DNA of 64,000 bases from Roseiarcus sp963835215 (GCA_963835215.1 CAWIES010000002.1:868001-932000); one strand, 5' to 3'. Shown: positions 49,926 through 62,672, numbered from the stretch's first letter. The notes: a model not told the origin generated them from the letters alone. Translations and numbers: made by a program.

Positions 49926-51092
49926 GTGAATTCCAGCTCGCCCGCAAATCTTGGGCCGACCAACCTCGCGCCCGGCGCCGCCGTCCTCGAGGCGGGAGCG
50001 CGGGCGCTCGACTATTGCGTGGCGGCGGGATTTGCCCGCCTCGAGCCGCCAATCCTCCAGCCGGCCTCGGTGTTCCTCGACATGTCGGGCGAGGACATCC
50101 GCGGCCGCCTCTACCTCGCGACCGACGCCTCGGGCGCCGAGCTGTGCCTGCGGCCAGACTACACCGTGCCGGTGTGCCTCGCCTATCTCGCTTCGCCGGA
50201 GGCCGGACGGCTCGCTCAATACGCCTATCTCGGCCCGGTGTTCCGCGCCCGCCCCGGCCAGAGCGGCGAGATGATCCAGACCGGGCTCGAAAGCTATGGC
50301 CGCACCGATATCGAAGCCGCCGACGCGGAAATCCTCGGCCTCGCGCTCGAAGCGGCGGCGCTTGCCGGCGCTGGCCCGCTGAAGGTCAGGATCGGCGATG
50401 CGCGGCTGTTCGACAGCGCGCTGTCCGCGCTCGCGCTGCCCGAGCTATGGCTGCGCCGTATCCGCCGCGGCCTTGCGCGCGGCAAATCGCTTGAGGCGAT
50501 CCTCGCCAATGGCGCCGGACAGGGAGCGCTCGCCCAGTCGGGCGTGCTGGCGGCGCTGGAGAGCGCCGACCACGCCGGCGCCAAGGCGCTGGTGGAAGAT
50601 TTGCTGGCCATCGCCGGCATCGCGACGGTTGGCGGCAGAAGCGCTGGCGAAATCGCCGACCGCTTCCTCGAACAGGCCGCTCAGCGTTCACAGGCTCACG
50701 TCAGCCCCGAGCAGCAGGAGGCGATCCGTCGCTTTCTCGCGATCTCCGGCGATCCCGACACGTCTTCTCGCGCCTTGCGCGCCCTTGCCAAGGACGCGCG
50801 GCTCGATCTTGGCGCCGCGCTCGATTCCTTCGACCAGCGCGTCGGCTTTCTCGCCGCGCGCGGGTTGCGGATCGAAGACTTCGTCTACTCGGCGGCGTTC
50901 GTGCGCGATCTCGACTATTACACCGGCTTCGTCTTCGAGGCGGTCGATGCGGCCAATCCGGGCGCGCGGCCGGCGGTTGGCGGGGGTCGCTACGACGGGC
51001 TGGCGCGCCGGCTTGGCGCCTCATCCGACGTGCCGGCGGTCGGCGCGGCGATCTGGATCGACCGCCTGCCCGCCAAGGGAGCGCGCCCATGA
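49926..51092 (+). CDS. hisZ: ATP phosphoribosyltransferase regulatory subunit HisZ
   Basis: A 388-residue class II synthetase-like protein without tRNA-charging function, which assembles with HisG to give an active, histidine-regulated first enzyme of histidine synthesis. HisRS-like blocks are LEPPILQPASVFLDMSGED, LCLRPDYTVPVCLAYL, FRARPGQSGEMIQTGLES and the C-terminal VRDLDYYTGFVFEA, AVGGGRYDGLARRLG. The start is GTG 49926 (ATAAGGAAA upstream); the open frame extends further but has no family similarity. It overlaps hisG by 4 bp (ATGA). Confidence 0.93.
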   Translation: MNSSSPANLGPTNLAPGAAVLEAGARALDYCVAAGFARLEPPILQPASVFLDMSGEDIRGRLYLATDASGAELCLRPDYTVPVCLAYLASPEAGRLAQYAYLGPVFRARPGQSGEMIQTGLESYGRTDIEAADAEILGLALEAAALAGAGPLKVRIGDARLFDSALSALALPELWLRRIRRGLARGKSLEAILANGAGQGALAQSGVLAALESADHAGAKALVEDLLAIAGIATVGGRSAGEIADRFLEQAAQRSQAHVSPEQQEAIRRFLAISGDPDTSSRALRALAKDARLDLGAALDSFDQRVGFLAARGLRIEDFVYSAAFVRDLDYYTGFVFEAVDAANPGARPAVGGGRYDGLARRLGASSDVPAVGAAIWIDRLPAKGARP

Positions 51093-52096
51093 CGAGCGTG
51101 GACGCCGCCCCCGAGCAGACGCTGGTTCTCGCCGTGCCCTCCAAAGGGCGGCTGCAGGAGAACGCCGCCGCCTTTTTCGCTCGCGCCGGGCTGGAGCTGA
51201 CGCAGGGGCGGGGGTCACGCGACTATCGCGGCGCGATCGCCGAACTGCCGGGCGTCGAAGTCGCCTTCCTCTCCGCTTCCGAAATCGTCGGCCAGCTCGC
51301 CGTCGGCGCCGCGCATTTCGGCGTCACTGGCGAGGATCTGGTGCGCGAGCAGGTGGCGCAGGCCGACGAGCGCCTCGTGCTGCTCGCGCCGCTCGGCTTC
51401 GGGCGCGCCAATGTCGTCGTCGCCGCGCCGCAGGCCTGGATCGACGTGCGCACGATGACCGATCTCGAAGACGTCGCGGCGCGTTACCGGGCGCGGCGGG
51501 GCGAGCGCATGCGGGTCGCGACCAAATACGTCAATCTGACACGGCGCTTCTTCGCCGAACACGGCGTCGCCGACTATCGCATCGTCGAAAGCCTTGGCGC
51601 CACCGAGGGCGCCCCGGCGGCGGGGGCGGCGGAGCTGATCGTCGACATCACGACGACCGGCGCGACCTTGGCGGCGAATGCGCTCAAGATTCTCGACGAC
51701 GGGGTGATCCTGCGCTCGCAGGCGACGCTGGTCGCTTCGCCCCAGGCGCGCTGGACGACGGGCGCGCGCGCCGCGGCGCGGGCGATCCTGACCCGCATCG
51801 CCGCCGCCGAGGACGCGCGCAAATCGCGTGAGGTCCGCGCGCGGCTGCCGACCCCAGTCCACCTGATTGTCGAAGAGGCCTGCGCGCTGTTCGATGCGGC
51901 GCCCGCGCTCGGCGACGAGCCCGATCCCCATGGCTTCGTCGTCTTGCACTGCCCGCGCGCCAGGGCCGCCGAGCTTGCCGACTGGCTGCTCGGCCAGGGC
52001 GCGGTGAGGGTCAGCGTCGTCGCGCTCGAACAGGTCTTCGACGCCCGCAATCCGCTCTATGAGGCGCTGGAGGCGCGGATCGGCGGATCGGCCTGA
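51089..52096 (+). CDS. hisG: ATP phosphoribosyltransferase catalytic subunit
   Basis: A 335-residue HisG, which condenses ATP with phosphoribosyl pyrophosphate to start histidine synthesis. Motifs are VLAVPSKGRLQENAAAFF, GVEVAFLSASEIVGQLAVGAAHFGVTGEDLV, RVATKYVNLTRRFFAEHGV and the PRPP loop ELIVDITTTGATLAANALKIL. The length is that of the alphaproteobacterial form that works with HisZ. ATGA overlap with hisZ indicates coupling. No other his genes are in the window. thrC follows after 120 bp. Confidence 0.94.
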   Translation: MTSVDAAPEQTLVLAVPSKGRLQENAAAFFARAGLELTQGRGSRDYRGAIAELPGVEVAFLSASEIVGQLAVGAAHFGVTGEDLVREQVAQADERLVLLAPLGFGRANVVVAAPQAWIDVRTMTDLEDVAARYRARRGERMRVATKYVNLTRRFFAEHGVADYRIVESLGATEGAPAAGAAELIVDITTTGATLAANALKILDDGVILRSQATLVASPQARWTTGARAAARAILTRIAAAEDARKSREVRARLPTPVHLIVEEACALFDAAPALGDEPDPHGFVVLHCPRARAAELADWLLGQGAVRVSVVALEQVFDARNPLYEALEARIGGSA

Positions 52097-52216
52097 CGGG
52101 CCGCCCCGGTCGTCTTCCTTTGGCCGCAATTTTTCGTTCATTGCCCGAGCGTTCGTTGCACTTTTGGCGCGAGATGGGCTAGACGACGCAGGCTCTGGCC
52201 AGGGAATCCAGGAAAC

Positions 52217-53620
52217 GTGCGTTATCTCTCCACGCGCGGCGAAGCGCCGCGGCTCGGGTTCCGCGACGCGATGCTGGCCGGCCTCGCTCGCGACGGCGGC
52301 CTCTATGCGCCCGAGCGCCTGACGAGAATCGAGCCCGCTGCAATCGCTGCGCTTTCCGGCCTGCCTTATGCTGAGGCGGCGACCCGGCTGGTCACGCCCT
52401 ATGTCGGCGACGACTTCTCGGCCGACGAGCTCTCGGCCATCGCCAAGGACGCCTACGCCGGCTTCCGCCACGCGGCGACCGCGCCGCTGGTCGAGATCGA
52501 CGACAATCTGTTTGTGCTCGAGCTGTTCCACGGGCCGACCCTCGCCTTCAAGGATTTCGCCATGCAATGGCTGGGGCGCGCGATGAACCGCGCTCTGGAG
52601 CGCGCTGGAACGCGCGCGACGATCCTTGGCGCGACCTCGGGCGACACTGGCGCTGCGGCGATCGAGGCCTTCGGCGGCCAGGCGCAGACCGACGTTTTCA
52701 TCCTCTTTCCCAACGGGCGCGTCTCCGACGTGCAGCGGCGGCAGATGACGACGGTCGAACAGCCCAACGTGCATGCGCTGGCGATCGAGGGCGCGTTCGA
52801 CGACTGCCAGGCGATCGTCAAGGCGCTGTTCAACGACCTGCCCTTGCGCGACGCGCTCAATCTCTCGGGCGTCAACTCGATCAACTGGGCGCGCATCCTT
52901 GCCCAAATGGTCTATTATTTCACCGCTGCAGTCGCGCTCGGCGCGCCAGAGCGCAAAGTCTCCTTCGCCGTGCCAACCGGCAATTTCGGCGATGTGCTCG
53001 CCGGCTATTACGCCAAGCACATGGGCCTGCCGATCGAGCGGCTGATCATCGCCACCAATGAGAACGACATCCTCGCCCGCGCGCTTGCGACCGGCCTCTA
53101 CAAGCCGCTTGGCGTCAAGGCGACGCAGTCGCCCTCGATGGACATTCAGGTCTCCTCCAATTTCGAACGCCTGCTGTTCGACGCCTACGGCCGTGACGCG
53201 AGCGCGGTGCGGGCGGCAATGGGCGCGCTCAAGCAGGGCGGCGAATTCGCAATTGCTCCCGCGGCGCTGGCGACGATCCGGCGCGACTTCGACGCCGAGC
53301 GTGTCGACGAGAAGGAATGCGCGGACGAGATGGCGCGCGTCTATCGCGAGACCGGCTTCATCCTCGATCCCCACAGCGCGGTTGGCGTCCACGCGGCGCG
53401 CCGGGCGCTGGAGCGCGATCCCGCAACGCTGGTCGTCGCACTGGCGACCGCGCATCCAGCCAAATTCCCCGATGCGGTCGAACGCGCGGTCGGCGTGCGC
53501 CCTGCCCTGCCGACCCATCTTCGCGGCATCGAAACGCGCCGCGAACGCTTCACCGTGCTGCCCAATGACGCGGGCGCGGTGGCGAAGTTTGTGCGCGAGC
53601 GGGCGAGGGTCGCGGCGTGA
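52217..53620 (+). CDS. thrC: Threonine synthase
   Basis: A 467-residue fold-type II PLP enzyme that converts O-phosphohomoserine to threonine. The PLP lysine is in GPTLAFKDFAMQWLGR, and the phosphate-binding stretch is GATSGDTGAAAIEAF. The N-terminus MRYLSTRGEAPRLGFRDAML is typical of long proteobacterial ThrC. The start is GTG 52217 with CCAGGAAAC upstream. The stop overlaps the GTG start of the M16 gene (GTGA), a pairing often seen in Hyphomicrobiales. Confidence 0.95.
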   Translation: MRYLSTRGEAPRLGFRDAMLAGLARDGGLYAPERLTRIEPAAIAALSGLPYAEAATRLVTPYVGDDFSADELSAIAKDAYAGFRHAATAPLVEIDDNLFVLELFHGPTLAFKDFAMQWLGRAMNRALERAGTRATILGATSGDTGAAAIEAFGGQAQTDVFILFPNGRVSDVQRRQMTTVEQPNVHALAIEGAFDDCQAIVKALFNDLPLRDALNLSGVNSINWARILAQMVYYFTAAVALGAPERKVSFAVPTGNFGDVLAGYYAKHMGLPIERLIIATNENDILARALATGLYKPLGVKATQSPSMDIQVSSNFERLLFDAYGRDASAVRAAMGALKQGGEFAIAPAALATIRRDFDAERVDEKECADEMARVYRETGFILDPHSAVGVHAARRALERDPATLVVALATAHPAKFPDAVERAVGVRPALPTHLRGIETRRERFTVLPNDAGAVAKFVRERARVAA

Positions 53621-54879
53621 GCGCACGACTGACGACATTGCCCTCGGGCCTGCGCATCGTTTCCGAGGCGAACCCGCAATTGCGCACCGCCGCGCTTGGC
53701 GCATTCGTCGCCGCAGGCTCGCGCCACGAGACGCGCGACGAACACGGCCTGTCTCATTTGCTCGAACACATGGCGTTCAAAGGCACCAACCGGCGCAGCG
53801 CGCTCGAGATCGCCGCAGCGATCGAGGACGCGGGCGGCGATCTCAATGCCGAGACCGGGATCGAGCAAACCGCCTATTTCGCTCGCGTGCTCGGCGACGA
53901 CGTCGACATGGCGCTCGATGTCATCGCCGACATTCTCACCGACAGTCGCTTCGACGCCGAAGAGCTCGATCGCGAGAAGAGCGTCATCCTGCAGGAGATC
54001 GGCTCGGTCGACGACACGCCCGACGATCTGGTGTTCGACCTCTTCACCGCCGCCGCCTGGCCCGGGCAGCCGATCGGCCGGCCGATCCTGGGCACACGCG
54101 AGAGCGTCGGCGGCTTCGATCGCGGCGCGGTCGACGCTTATCTCAGGCGCCACTATCGCGCGGGCCAGGCGGTGGTCGCCGCCGCCGGCGCGGTCGATCA
54201 CGATTCTTTGGTCGCTCGCGCCGAGGCGCTGCTCGCCAAGCTCGGCGCGGACCAGAGCGAGCCCGCGGCGCCAGCCGCTTATCGCGGCGGCGAAATTCTG
54301 GTGAAGAAGCGGCTCGAGCAGACCCATCTCGTCGTCGGCTTCGAGGGCCGCGCGATTCTCGCCAAGGACCACGACGCCGCCCATGTCTTCGCCGCAGCGG
54401 CGGGCGGGGGCATGTCGTCGCGGTTGTTTCAAGAGGTGCGCGAAAAGCGCGGCCTCGCCTATTCCATCTATGCCTTCCACTGGGGCTTTTCCGACTGCGG
54501 CCTGTTCGGCTTTTACGCCGGCTCGGCGCCCAAGGATGTCGGCGAAGTCGGGCGCGCCGCCCTCGATTGCCTTGCCGAGGCCGCCGACAGCCTCGATGCG
54601 AGCGAAGTCGAGCGCGCCAAGGCGCAACTGAAGGTGGCGACGCTGACCGCGCTAGAATCGCCCGCCGCGCGGGCGCAGCAGCTTGCGCGCCAGACGTTCG
54701 TCTACGGGGCGCCGCTGGCGCTCGACGACATGCTGGCGCGCATCGAGGCGATTGGCGTCGAGGACGTTCGCCAAGCCGGCGCAGCCATGCTTAAATCGCC
54801 CCCGACGGTCGCAGCGATCGGCGGCGTCGGCAAAGCTCTCGACGCGGCGGCGGTCGCAACACGACTTGGGGGAGGATGA
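53617..54879 (+). CDS. M16 processing-peptidase-like metallopeptidase
   Basis: A 420-residue M16B protease similar to the mitochondrial processing peptidase beta subunit. The zinc motif is LSHLLEHMAFKGT (HxxEH), followed by LNAETGIEQTAYFARVL and the distal glutamate near EKSVILQEIGSVDDTPDD. The second half has GGGMSSRLFQEVREKRGLAYSI. No signal peptide is seen, so it acts in the cytoplasm. It is translationally coupled to thrC and followed 9 bp later by a GNAT gene. It is distinct from the M16 pair at 33-36 kb. Confidence 0.93.
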   Translation: MSARLTTLPSGLRIVSEANPQLRTAALGAFVAAGSRHETRDEHGLSHLLEHMAFKGTNRRSALEIAAAIEDAGGDLNAETGIEQTAYFARVLGDDVDMALDVIADILTDSRFDAEELDREKSVILQEIGSVDDTPDDLVFDLFTAAAWPGQPIGRPILGTRESVGGFDRGAVDAYLRRHYRAGQAVVAAAGAVDHDSLVARAEALLAKLGADQSEPAAPAAYRGGEILVKKRLEQTHLVVGFEGRAILAKDHDAAHVFAAAAGGGMSSRLFQEVREKRGLAYSIYAFHWGFSDCGLFGFYAGSAPKDVGEVGRAALDCLAEAADSLDASEVERAKAQLKVATLTALESPAARAQQLARQTFVYGAPLALDDMLARIEAIGVEDVRQAGAAMLKSPPTVAAIGGVGKALDAAAVATRLGGG

Positions 54880-54888
54880 GAGGCGGGC

Positions 54889-55482
54889 ATGGCGCTCTTT
54901 CGTCTCGCCAGATCGACCGAGGCGCAGCTCCTGTTGCGTGGCGACGGTCTCTATTTGCGTCCCGCCGTTGGCGCCGACTACATCGCCTGGGCGCGGCTGC
55001 GCGAGCAGAGCCGCGCCTTTCTCACGCCCTGGGAACCGATTTGGCCGATCGACGATCTCACGCGCACCGCCTTCCGCCGCCGGCTGCGGCGCCAGGGCGA
55101 GGAAATGGCGCGCGACGAATCCTTCGCCTTTCTCATCTTCGACGCCACCTCCGACGAACTGCTCGGCGGTCTGACGCTTGGCGGCGTGCGGCGCGGCGTC
55201 TCGCAGGCGGCGACGCTCGGCTATTGGATGGGCGCGCCGCACGCGGGCCAGGGCCGCATGACGCGCGCGGTCGCTTCGGTCGCACGCTTTGGCTTCGGTT
55301 CGCTCCGGCTGCATCGCATCGAGGCGGCCTGCATCCCCGACAACGCGCCCTCGCTCGCCTTGCTCGAGCGCAATGGTTTCCGCCGCGAGGGCTTCGCCCG
55401 CGCCTATCTGAAGATCAACGACGCCTGGCGCGATCACATCCTGCTCGCGTTGCTCGAAGGCGAGGCGAAGCAGTTTGATTGA
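54889..55482 (+). CDS. GNAT-family N-acetyltransferase (RimJ-like)
   Basis: A 197-residue GNAT-fold enzyme. LYLRPAVGADYIAWARLREQSR begins the domain. The acetyl-CoA loop region is LGYWMGAPHAGQGRMTRAVASVARFGF, and the C-terminal LHRIEAACIPDNAPSLALLERNGFRREGFARAYLKI is characteristic of RimJ/RimL-type protein or antibiotic acetyltransferases. The target is unknown; acetylation of ribosomal-protein N-termini is the nearest guess. It overlaps the start of the EAL gene. Confidence 0.92.
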   Translation: MALFRLARSTEAQLLLRGDGLYLRPAVGADYIAWARLREQSRAFLTPWEPIWPIDDLTRTAFRRRLRRQGEEMARDESFAFLIFDATSDELLGGLTLGGVRRGVSQAATLGYWMGAPHAGQGRMTRAVASVARFGFGSLRLHRIEAACIPDNAPSLALLERNGFRREGFARAYLKINDAWRDHILLALLEGEAKQFD

Positions 55483-58410
55483 CGTCGTGACGCGCTCCGC
55501 TTCCGCGCCTTCGCTCGTTTCGCGCCGCCGCCGGCCGCGGCGCGCGCTTGCGCTGATCGCCGCCCTCGCCTGGCTCGGCTTTGGCGCGCACGCGGCGCTG
55601 GCGGTGCAGTCGGTGCGCGTGTCGCCCGACGCCGATGCGATCGACCTCACCGGCGCGGTCGAGCATTACGGCGCCCAGGGCGACAAGATTCAGGTGTCGA
55701 CCGCGCCCGGCGCCGACGGCATCGTGCGGCGCATCGAAGTCAGCGCGCTCGAAGCGGGCGCGCAGCCGGCGTGGATCGTCTTCGCGCTCACCAACGATTC
55801 GGACGAGCAGCTTACGCGCCTGGTCGTCGCGCCCCATTTCCGCTTCGTCGGCTCGGGCGTCGTGTGGCCGGACCTTGGTTCCTCGCGCATCACCGCGATC
55901 ACCGCCAGCCAGGGCAATCCGCCCGATCGCGAGGACCAGCTCGACGCCGACGTGTTCCGCGTCACGCTCGATCCTGGCGCCACCGTCACCTATGTCGCCG
56001 AGCTGCGCACGCCCTCGCTGCCGCAGCTCTATCTGTGGGAGCCCGACGCGTTCAAGGACAAGGGCGCCAGCCTCACGCTCTATCAGGGCATCCTCATCGG
56101 CATCGCCGGTCTGCTGGCGCTGTTCCTCACCATCGTCTTCGTCGTGCGCGGCGCGCTGGTCTTTCCCGCCGCCGCGGCGCTCGCCTGGGCGGTGTTCGCC
56201 TATGTCTGCATCGACTTCGGCTTCTGGCGCAAAATCTTCGGCTTCGACGACGAGGCCGAGCGGGTGTGGCGCGCCGGCGTCGAGGCGACGATCGGCGCGA
56301 CGCTGATCATCTTCCTCTTCGCCTATCTCAACTTGCGCCGCTGGCACGTGCGCTTCCTGCACATCGGGCTGGTCTGGCTGCTGTTGATGGCGCGCGGTGG
56401 TCGGCCTGTCGGTCTACAATGCGCCGGTCGCCGCCGGCGTTGCGCGCATCTCGATCGCCACCGTCGCCGCGATCGGCTTCCTGCTGATCCTGTCGATGGC
56501 GGCGCGCGGTTCGGACCGGGCGGTGATGCTGATCCCGACCTGGTTCTTGCTGGTGCGTGTGGGTCGTCGCGGCCGGCGCGGCGACGCTCGGCGCGCTGAC
56601 CAACGACCTCGCCGCGCCGGGCCTGATCGGCGGTCTGGTGCTGATCGTCATGCTGATCGGCTTCACGATCATGCAGAGCGCCTTCTCGTCGGTCGGAGCG
56701 ACCGCGACCAGGCGGAGCGGACGCCGAGCGGCGCGCGCTGGCGATGACCGGCTGCGGCGACGCGATCTTCGACTGGAACGTCGTCGCCGACCAGATCTAT
56801 GTCAGCCGCCGACGTCGAGGCTCAGCTCGGCCTCAAGCGCGGCGCGCTGGAAGGGCCGGCCGCGTCGTGGCTCGACATCCTCCATCCGCTCGACCGCGAT
56901 CGCTATTCAGCGGCGCTCGAGGGCGTATTGCACGCAGCGCTCGGGGCGCATCAGCCACGACATCAGGCTGCGCGGCGCCGACAGCCACTACCACAGCTTC
57001 ATCCTCAAGGCGCGCCCGGTCGTCAACGCCGAGGGCGAGGTGGTGCGGGTCATCGGCGCGCTCTCCGACGTCACCGAGACCAAGGCGGCCGAGGAGCGCA
57101 TTCTTCACGACGCGATCCACGACAATCTGACCGGCCTGCCCAATCGCGAGCTGTTCTTCGACCGGCTCGGCGCCGCGATCATCCAGGTGGAGCGGCCCGG
57201 CGCGCCGACGCCGGCGGTGCTGGCGGTCGACATCGATCGCTTCAAGGACATCAACGACGCGCTCGGCATGGCGTTCGGCGATTCGGCGCTGCTTGACGGT
57301 GGCGCGGCGGCTCGGGCGCGAGCTCAGGCCCGGCGACACGCTGGCGCGCATCGGCGGCGATCAGTTCGGCGTCATCGTCATGTTCGACGACGTCGCGAAC
57401 GATCTCCCAAGGTTTGTCGAATCGCTGCGCGCGATGATGAGCGGCGCCGATCAGTTTCGGCGATCGCGAGGTGGCGCTGACCGTCTCGATCGGCGTCGTC
57501 GGCTTCGATCGCGCGCTGCATAAGCAGGCGAGCGACTTGCTCTCCGACGCGGAAGTCGCCTTGTCCAACGCCAAGAAGTCGGGCGGCGACTGCGCGGAAA
57601 CCTTCGCCGTGCGGATGCGGGCGACCCGCTCCGATCGCCAGTCGCTCGCTCACGATCTGCGCCACGCGCTCGACCGCGGCGAGATCAGCGTGATGTTCCA
57701 GCCGATCGTGCGCCTCGAGGACCGCACCGTCGCCGGTTTCGAGGCCCTGCCGCGCTGGCGCCATCCGCGCTTCGGCCTGCTCGGACCGAGCGATTTTTAT
57801 TCGCTCGCCGACGCCAATGATTCCTTGGTCGAGATCGGCGTCTTTGCGATCGAGACCACGGCGCGCGAGCTGGCGGCCTGGCAAAAGGCGCTCGAAGTGA
57901 CGCCGCCGATTTTCGCCAGCATCAACGTGTCGGCCAAGCAATTGCTCGGCCACGATCTGCTTAGCGACGTGCGCACCGCGCTCAATCGCCACTACGTGCT
58001 GCGCGGCACGCTAAAGCTCGAATTGACCGAGAATCTGGTGATGGAGAATCCCGAATATGCCGCTGCAGCTCCTCCAGCGCGTGCGCGAGCTTGGCGCGGG
58101 TCTCGCGCTCGACGATTTCGGCGCCGGCTACACGTCGCTGAGCCATCTCCAACGCTACCGCTTCGACACGCTCAAGATCGACCCCTCGCTGGTCAAGCCG
58201 AACGGGGCGGGCGGGCGCCCGGCGATCCTGCGCTCGGTGATCGTCATGGCGCATGACCTCGGCATGGACGTCATCACCGAAGGGGCGGAGACCGAATCGG
58301 ACGCGGTCGAATTGTCGCAGCTTGGCTGCGAATTCGCGCAGGGCTACGCTTTCGGCGAGCCGATGAGCGCCACTGCGGCGCGCAGGCTTATGGGCGCCGA
58401 GCCGCTCTAG
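55475..58410 (+). CDS. Membrane PAS-GGDEF-EAL protein with degenerate GGDEF (eight frameshifts)
   Basis: Signal peptide or first TM (to about residue 40), a periplasmic beta-rich domain with a 7TM-DISM-like membrane region (LTLYQGILIGIAGLLALFLTIV onward), a PAS segment (QLGLKRGALEGPAASWLDIL), GGDEF and EAL. The frame moves +1 eight times, with extra bases at 56396, 56556, 56710, 56807, 56943-56946, 57295, 57458 and 58062; correction gives exactly 975 codons. The GGDEF signature is GGDQF, so cyclase activity is doubtful, while the EAL part (FEALPRWRHP, LELTENLVM, LDDFGAGYTSL) looks competent, suggesting a c-di-GMP phosphodiesterase. A TTG start at 55475 overlaps the GNAT stop. Confidence 0.82.
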
Positions 58411-58491
58411 GCGGTAAGAGGCCTGTGAACAGCGGGGAGAAGCGCCAAGCCTCCTTGCCAAGTCTTCGTGGCGGGCCAATCTCAAAGCTCA

Positions 58492-60412
58492 ATGAAATTC
58501 GCAACCGATTTTCTCGACGAAATCCGCGCCCGGATCCCGGTGTCGCAGGTCGTGGGCGCGCGCGTGAAATTGCGCAAGACCGGCCGCGAGTTCTCCGGCC
58601 TGTCGCCGTTCAACGCCGAGCGGACGCCCTCATTCTACGGTCAACGACCAGAAGGGATTTTATCACGACTTTTCCTCGGGCAAGCACGGCGACATCTTCA
58701 CCTTCCTGATGGAGACGGAGGGGCTGAGCTTCCCCGAAGCGGTCGAGCGGCTGGCGGGCGCGGCGGGCGTGCCGATGCCCGCGCGCACCCGCGAAGGCGA
58801 AGAGCGCGAGCAAAAGCGCGCCAGCCTGCACGAAGTGCTGGCGCTGGCCGCCAAAATCTTCGAAACGAGACTGCACGAGCCGGTCGGCGCCAAGGCGCGC
58901 GGCTATCTCGCCAATCGCCGGCTCGAGCCGGCGACGCAGCGGCTGTTTGGCCTTGGCTATTCGACGCCCGACCGCTTCGGCGTACGTGAAGCGCTAGCGG
59001 CGCAGGGCGTCGACGCGCCGCAAATGATCGAAGCCGGCATGCTGGTTCATGGCGAGGGGATCGCCGTCCCCTACGATCGGTTCCGTGACCGCGTGATGTT
59101 CCCGATCCACGATCGTTCCGGGCGGATCGTCGCCTTCGGCGGGCGCGCGCTCGAGCCCGGCGCCAAGGCGAAGTACCTCAATTCCCCGGAGGGCGAGCTC
59201 TTTCACAAGGGCGCGCTGCTCTACAACCACCATCGCGCTCGCAAAGCGGCCCATGACCGCGGCGAGTTGGTGGTCGTCGAAGGCTATGTCGACGTCATCG
59301 CCATGACCCAGGCCGGTTTCCCGCACACGGTCGCGCCGATGGGCACCGCGCTGACCGAAGAGCAATGCGCGCTGCTGTGGACCATGGCCGAGGAGCCGAT
59401 CCTGTGCTTCGACGGCGACAAGGCGGGGCGCAAGGCGGCGTATCGCGCGATCGATCTCGCGCTGCCGCTGATCGCGCCGGGCAAGAGCCTGCGCTTCGCG
59501 CTTCTGCCCGAGGGCCAGGACCCCGACGATCTTCTGCGCTCGGGCGGCGCGCCGGCGATGAGCGAGGCGCTCGGGCGCACGCAGCCGCTGGCCGAAATGC
59601 TGTTTGGCCGCGAGACCGAGGATCATGTCTTCGATACGCCCGAAAAGCGCGCCGCGCTGGAGCGGCGGCTGCGCGAGCTGGTCGGCCAAATCCATGACGA
59701 CACGCTGCGCCGCCACTACGGCCTCGACATGGAGCGCCGCCTGAACGATTTCCTCGGCCTCGGCGCCCCCGCAAACGGGCGGCCGGAGCGGCGCGAGCGT
59801 TCCCCCCGGAGCGGGCGCAAGTTTGCCTTCGCCGATGCCGGTCCCCGGGTCGGGATCGCCGGTTCTGCGCTCCCCGCCACGGCCCGGCGTCTTGGCGGCC
59901 GGGCGCGCGAGGCGCCGCGCGAAATCGCCATTCTGGCGGTCCTCATCGGCCATCCTGAATTGATCGAGCGGCGGGTCGAGGAAATGGCCGGGCTCGAACT
60001 CGCCAATCCGGCGCTTTCCGCCTTCCGCGATCGGCTGCTCAGCCTGCCGGGCGAGGCCTTCGCTTCGGCCGAGAGCCTCACGGACGCGCTGGCGGAAGCG
60101 CGGGCTTGGTCGCGGAGCGCGAACGCATTCTTGGCGCTCGCCGCCGGCATGGCCAATTGGTGGTGCCTGCGCGCCGAAGCGGAAGTCTCGGACGCCGAAC
60201 ACGTTTTGCGGCAAACTCTGGCCTTGCAACGAAGTTCTGGGACGCTAAATAGAGAGCTGAAACTGGCGGAACAGGCGCTGGCCGCCGATCCGACCGAGCA
60301 GAATCTCGCGCGACTGCTGGACATCAAAGCGAATTTGGCCGATTTGGCGAACGCCGAAGCGGCGATCGAAGGCTTTGGCAGCCTGTCGGGGCGGGGCGCG
60401 AGCCCGCTCTAG
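58492..60412 (+). CDS. dnaG: DNA primase (one frameshift)
   Basis: DnaG lays RNA primers for replication. The start is ATG 58492 (KFATDFLDEIRARIPVSQVVG). An extra T at 58636 (ttc-T-acg) breaks the frame once; the corrected length is 639 codons. The N-terminal domain has GLSPFNAERTPSF and YHDFSSGKHGDIF where other primases have the C/H and C/C zinc ligands, so no zinc is bound. The Toprim core is VVVEGYVDVIAMTQAGF and LCFDGDKAGRKAA. The C-terminal region, a likely helicase-binding part, is helical. It sits upstream of rpoD, a conserved pairing. Confidence 0.94.
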
Positions 60413-60587
60413 CCGCGTAGCGGCGTCCAGTTTCGTGGTTAACGCCAGGTTAGGCGCGGCAGGTTAGGCGAGGATGGCGAATTTGGCCGATGCGGCGAAT
60501 CGGGCGACGAAGCGGTCCAGCGTCTCTAGTGGCGAGGGACGGCAGTCCCGTGCGCGGCCCGCGCGGGAACGGTTAGGAGAGGCCGAT

Positions 60588-62672
<2,085 letters not shown>

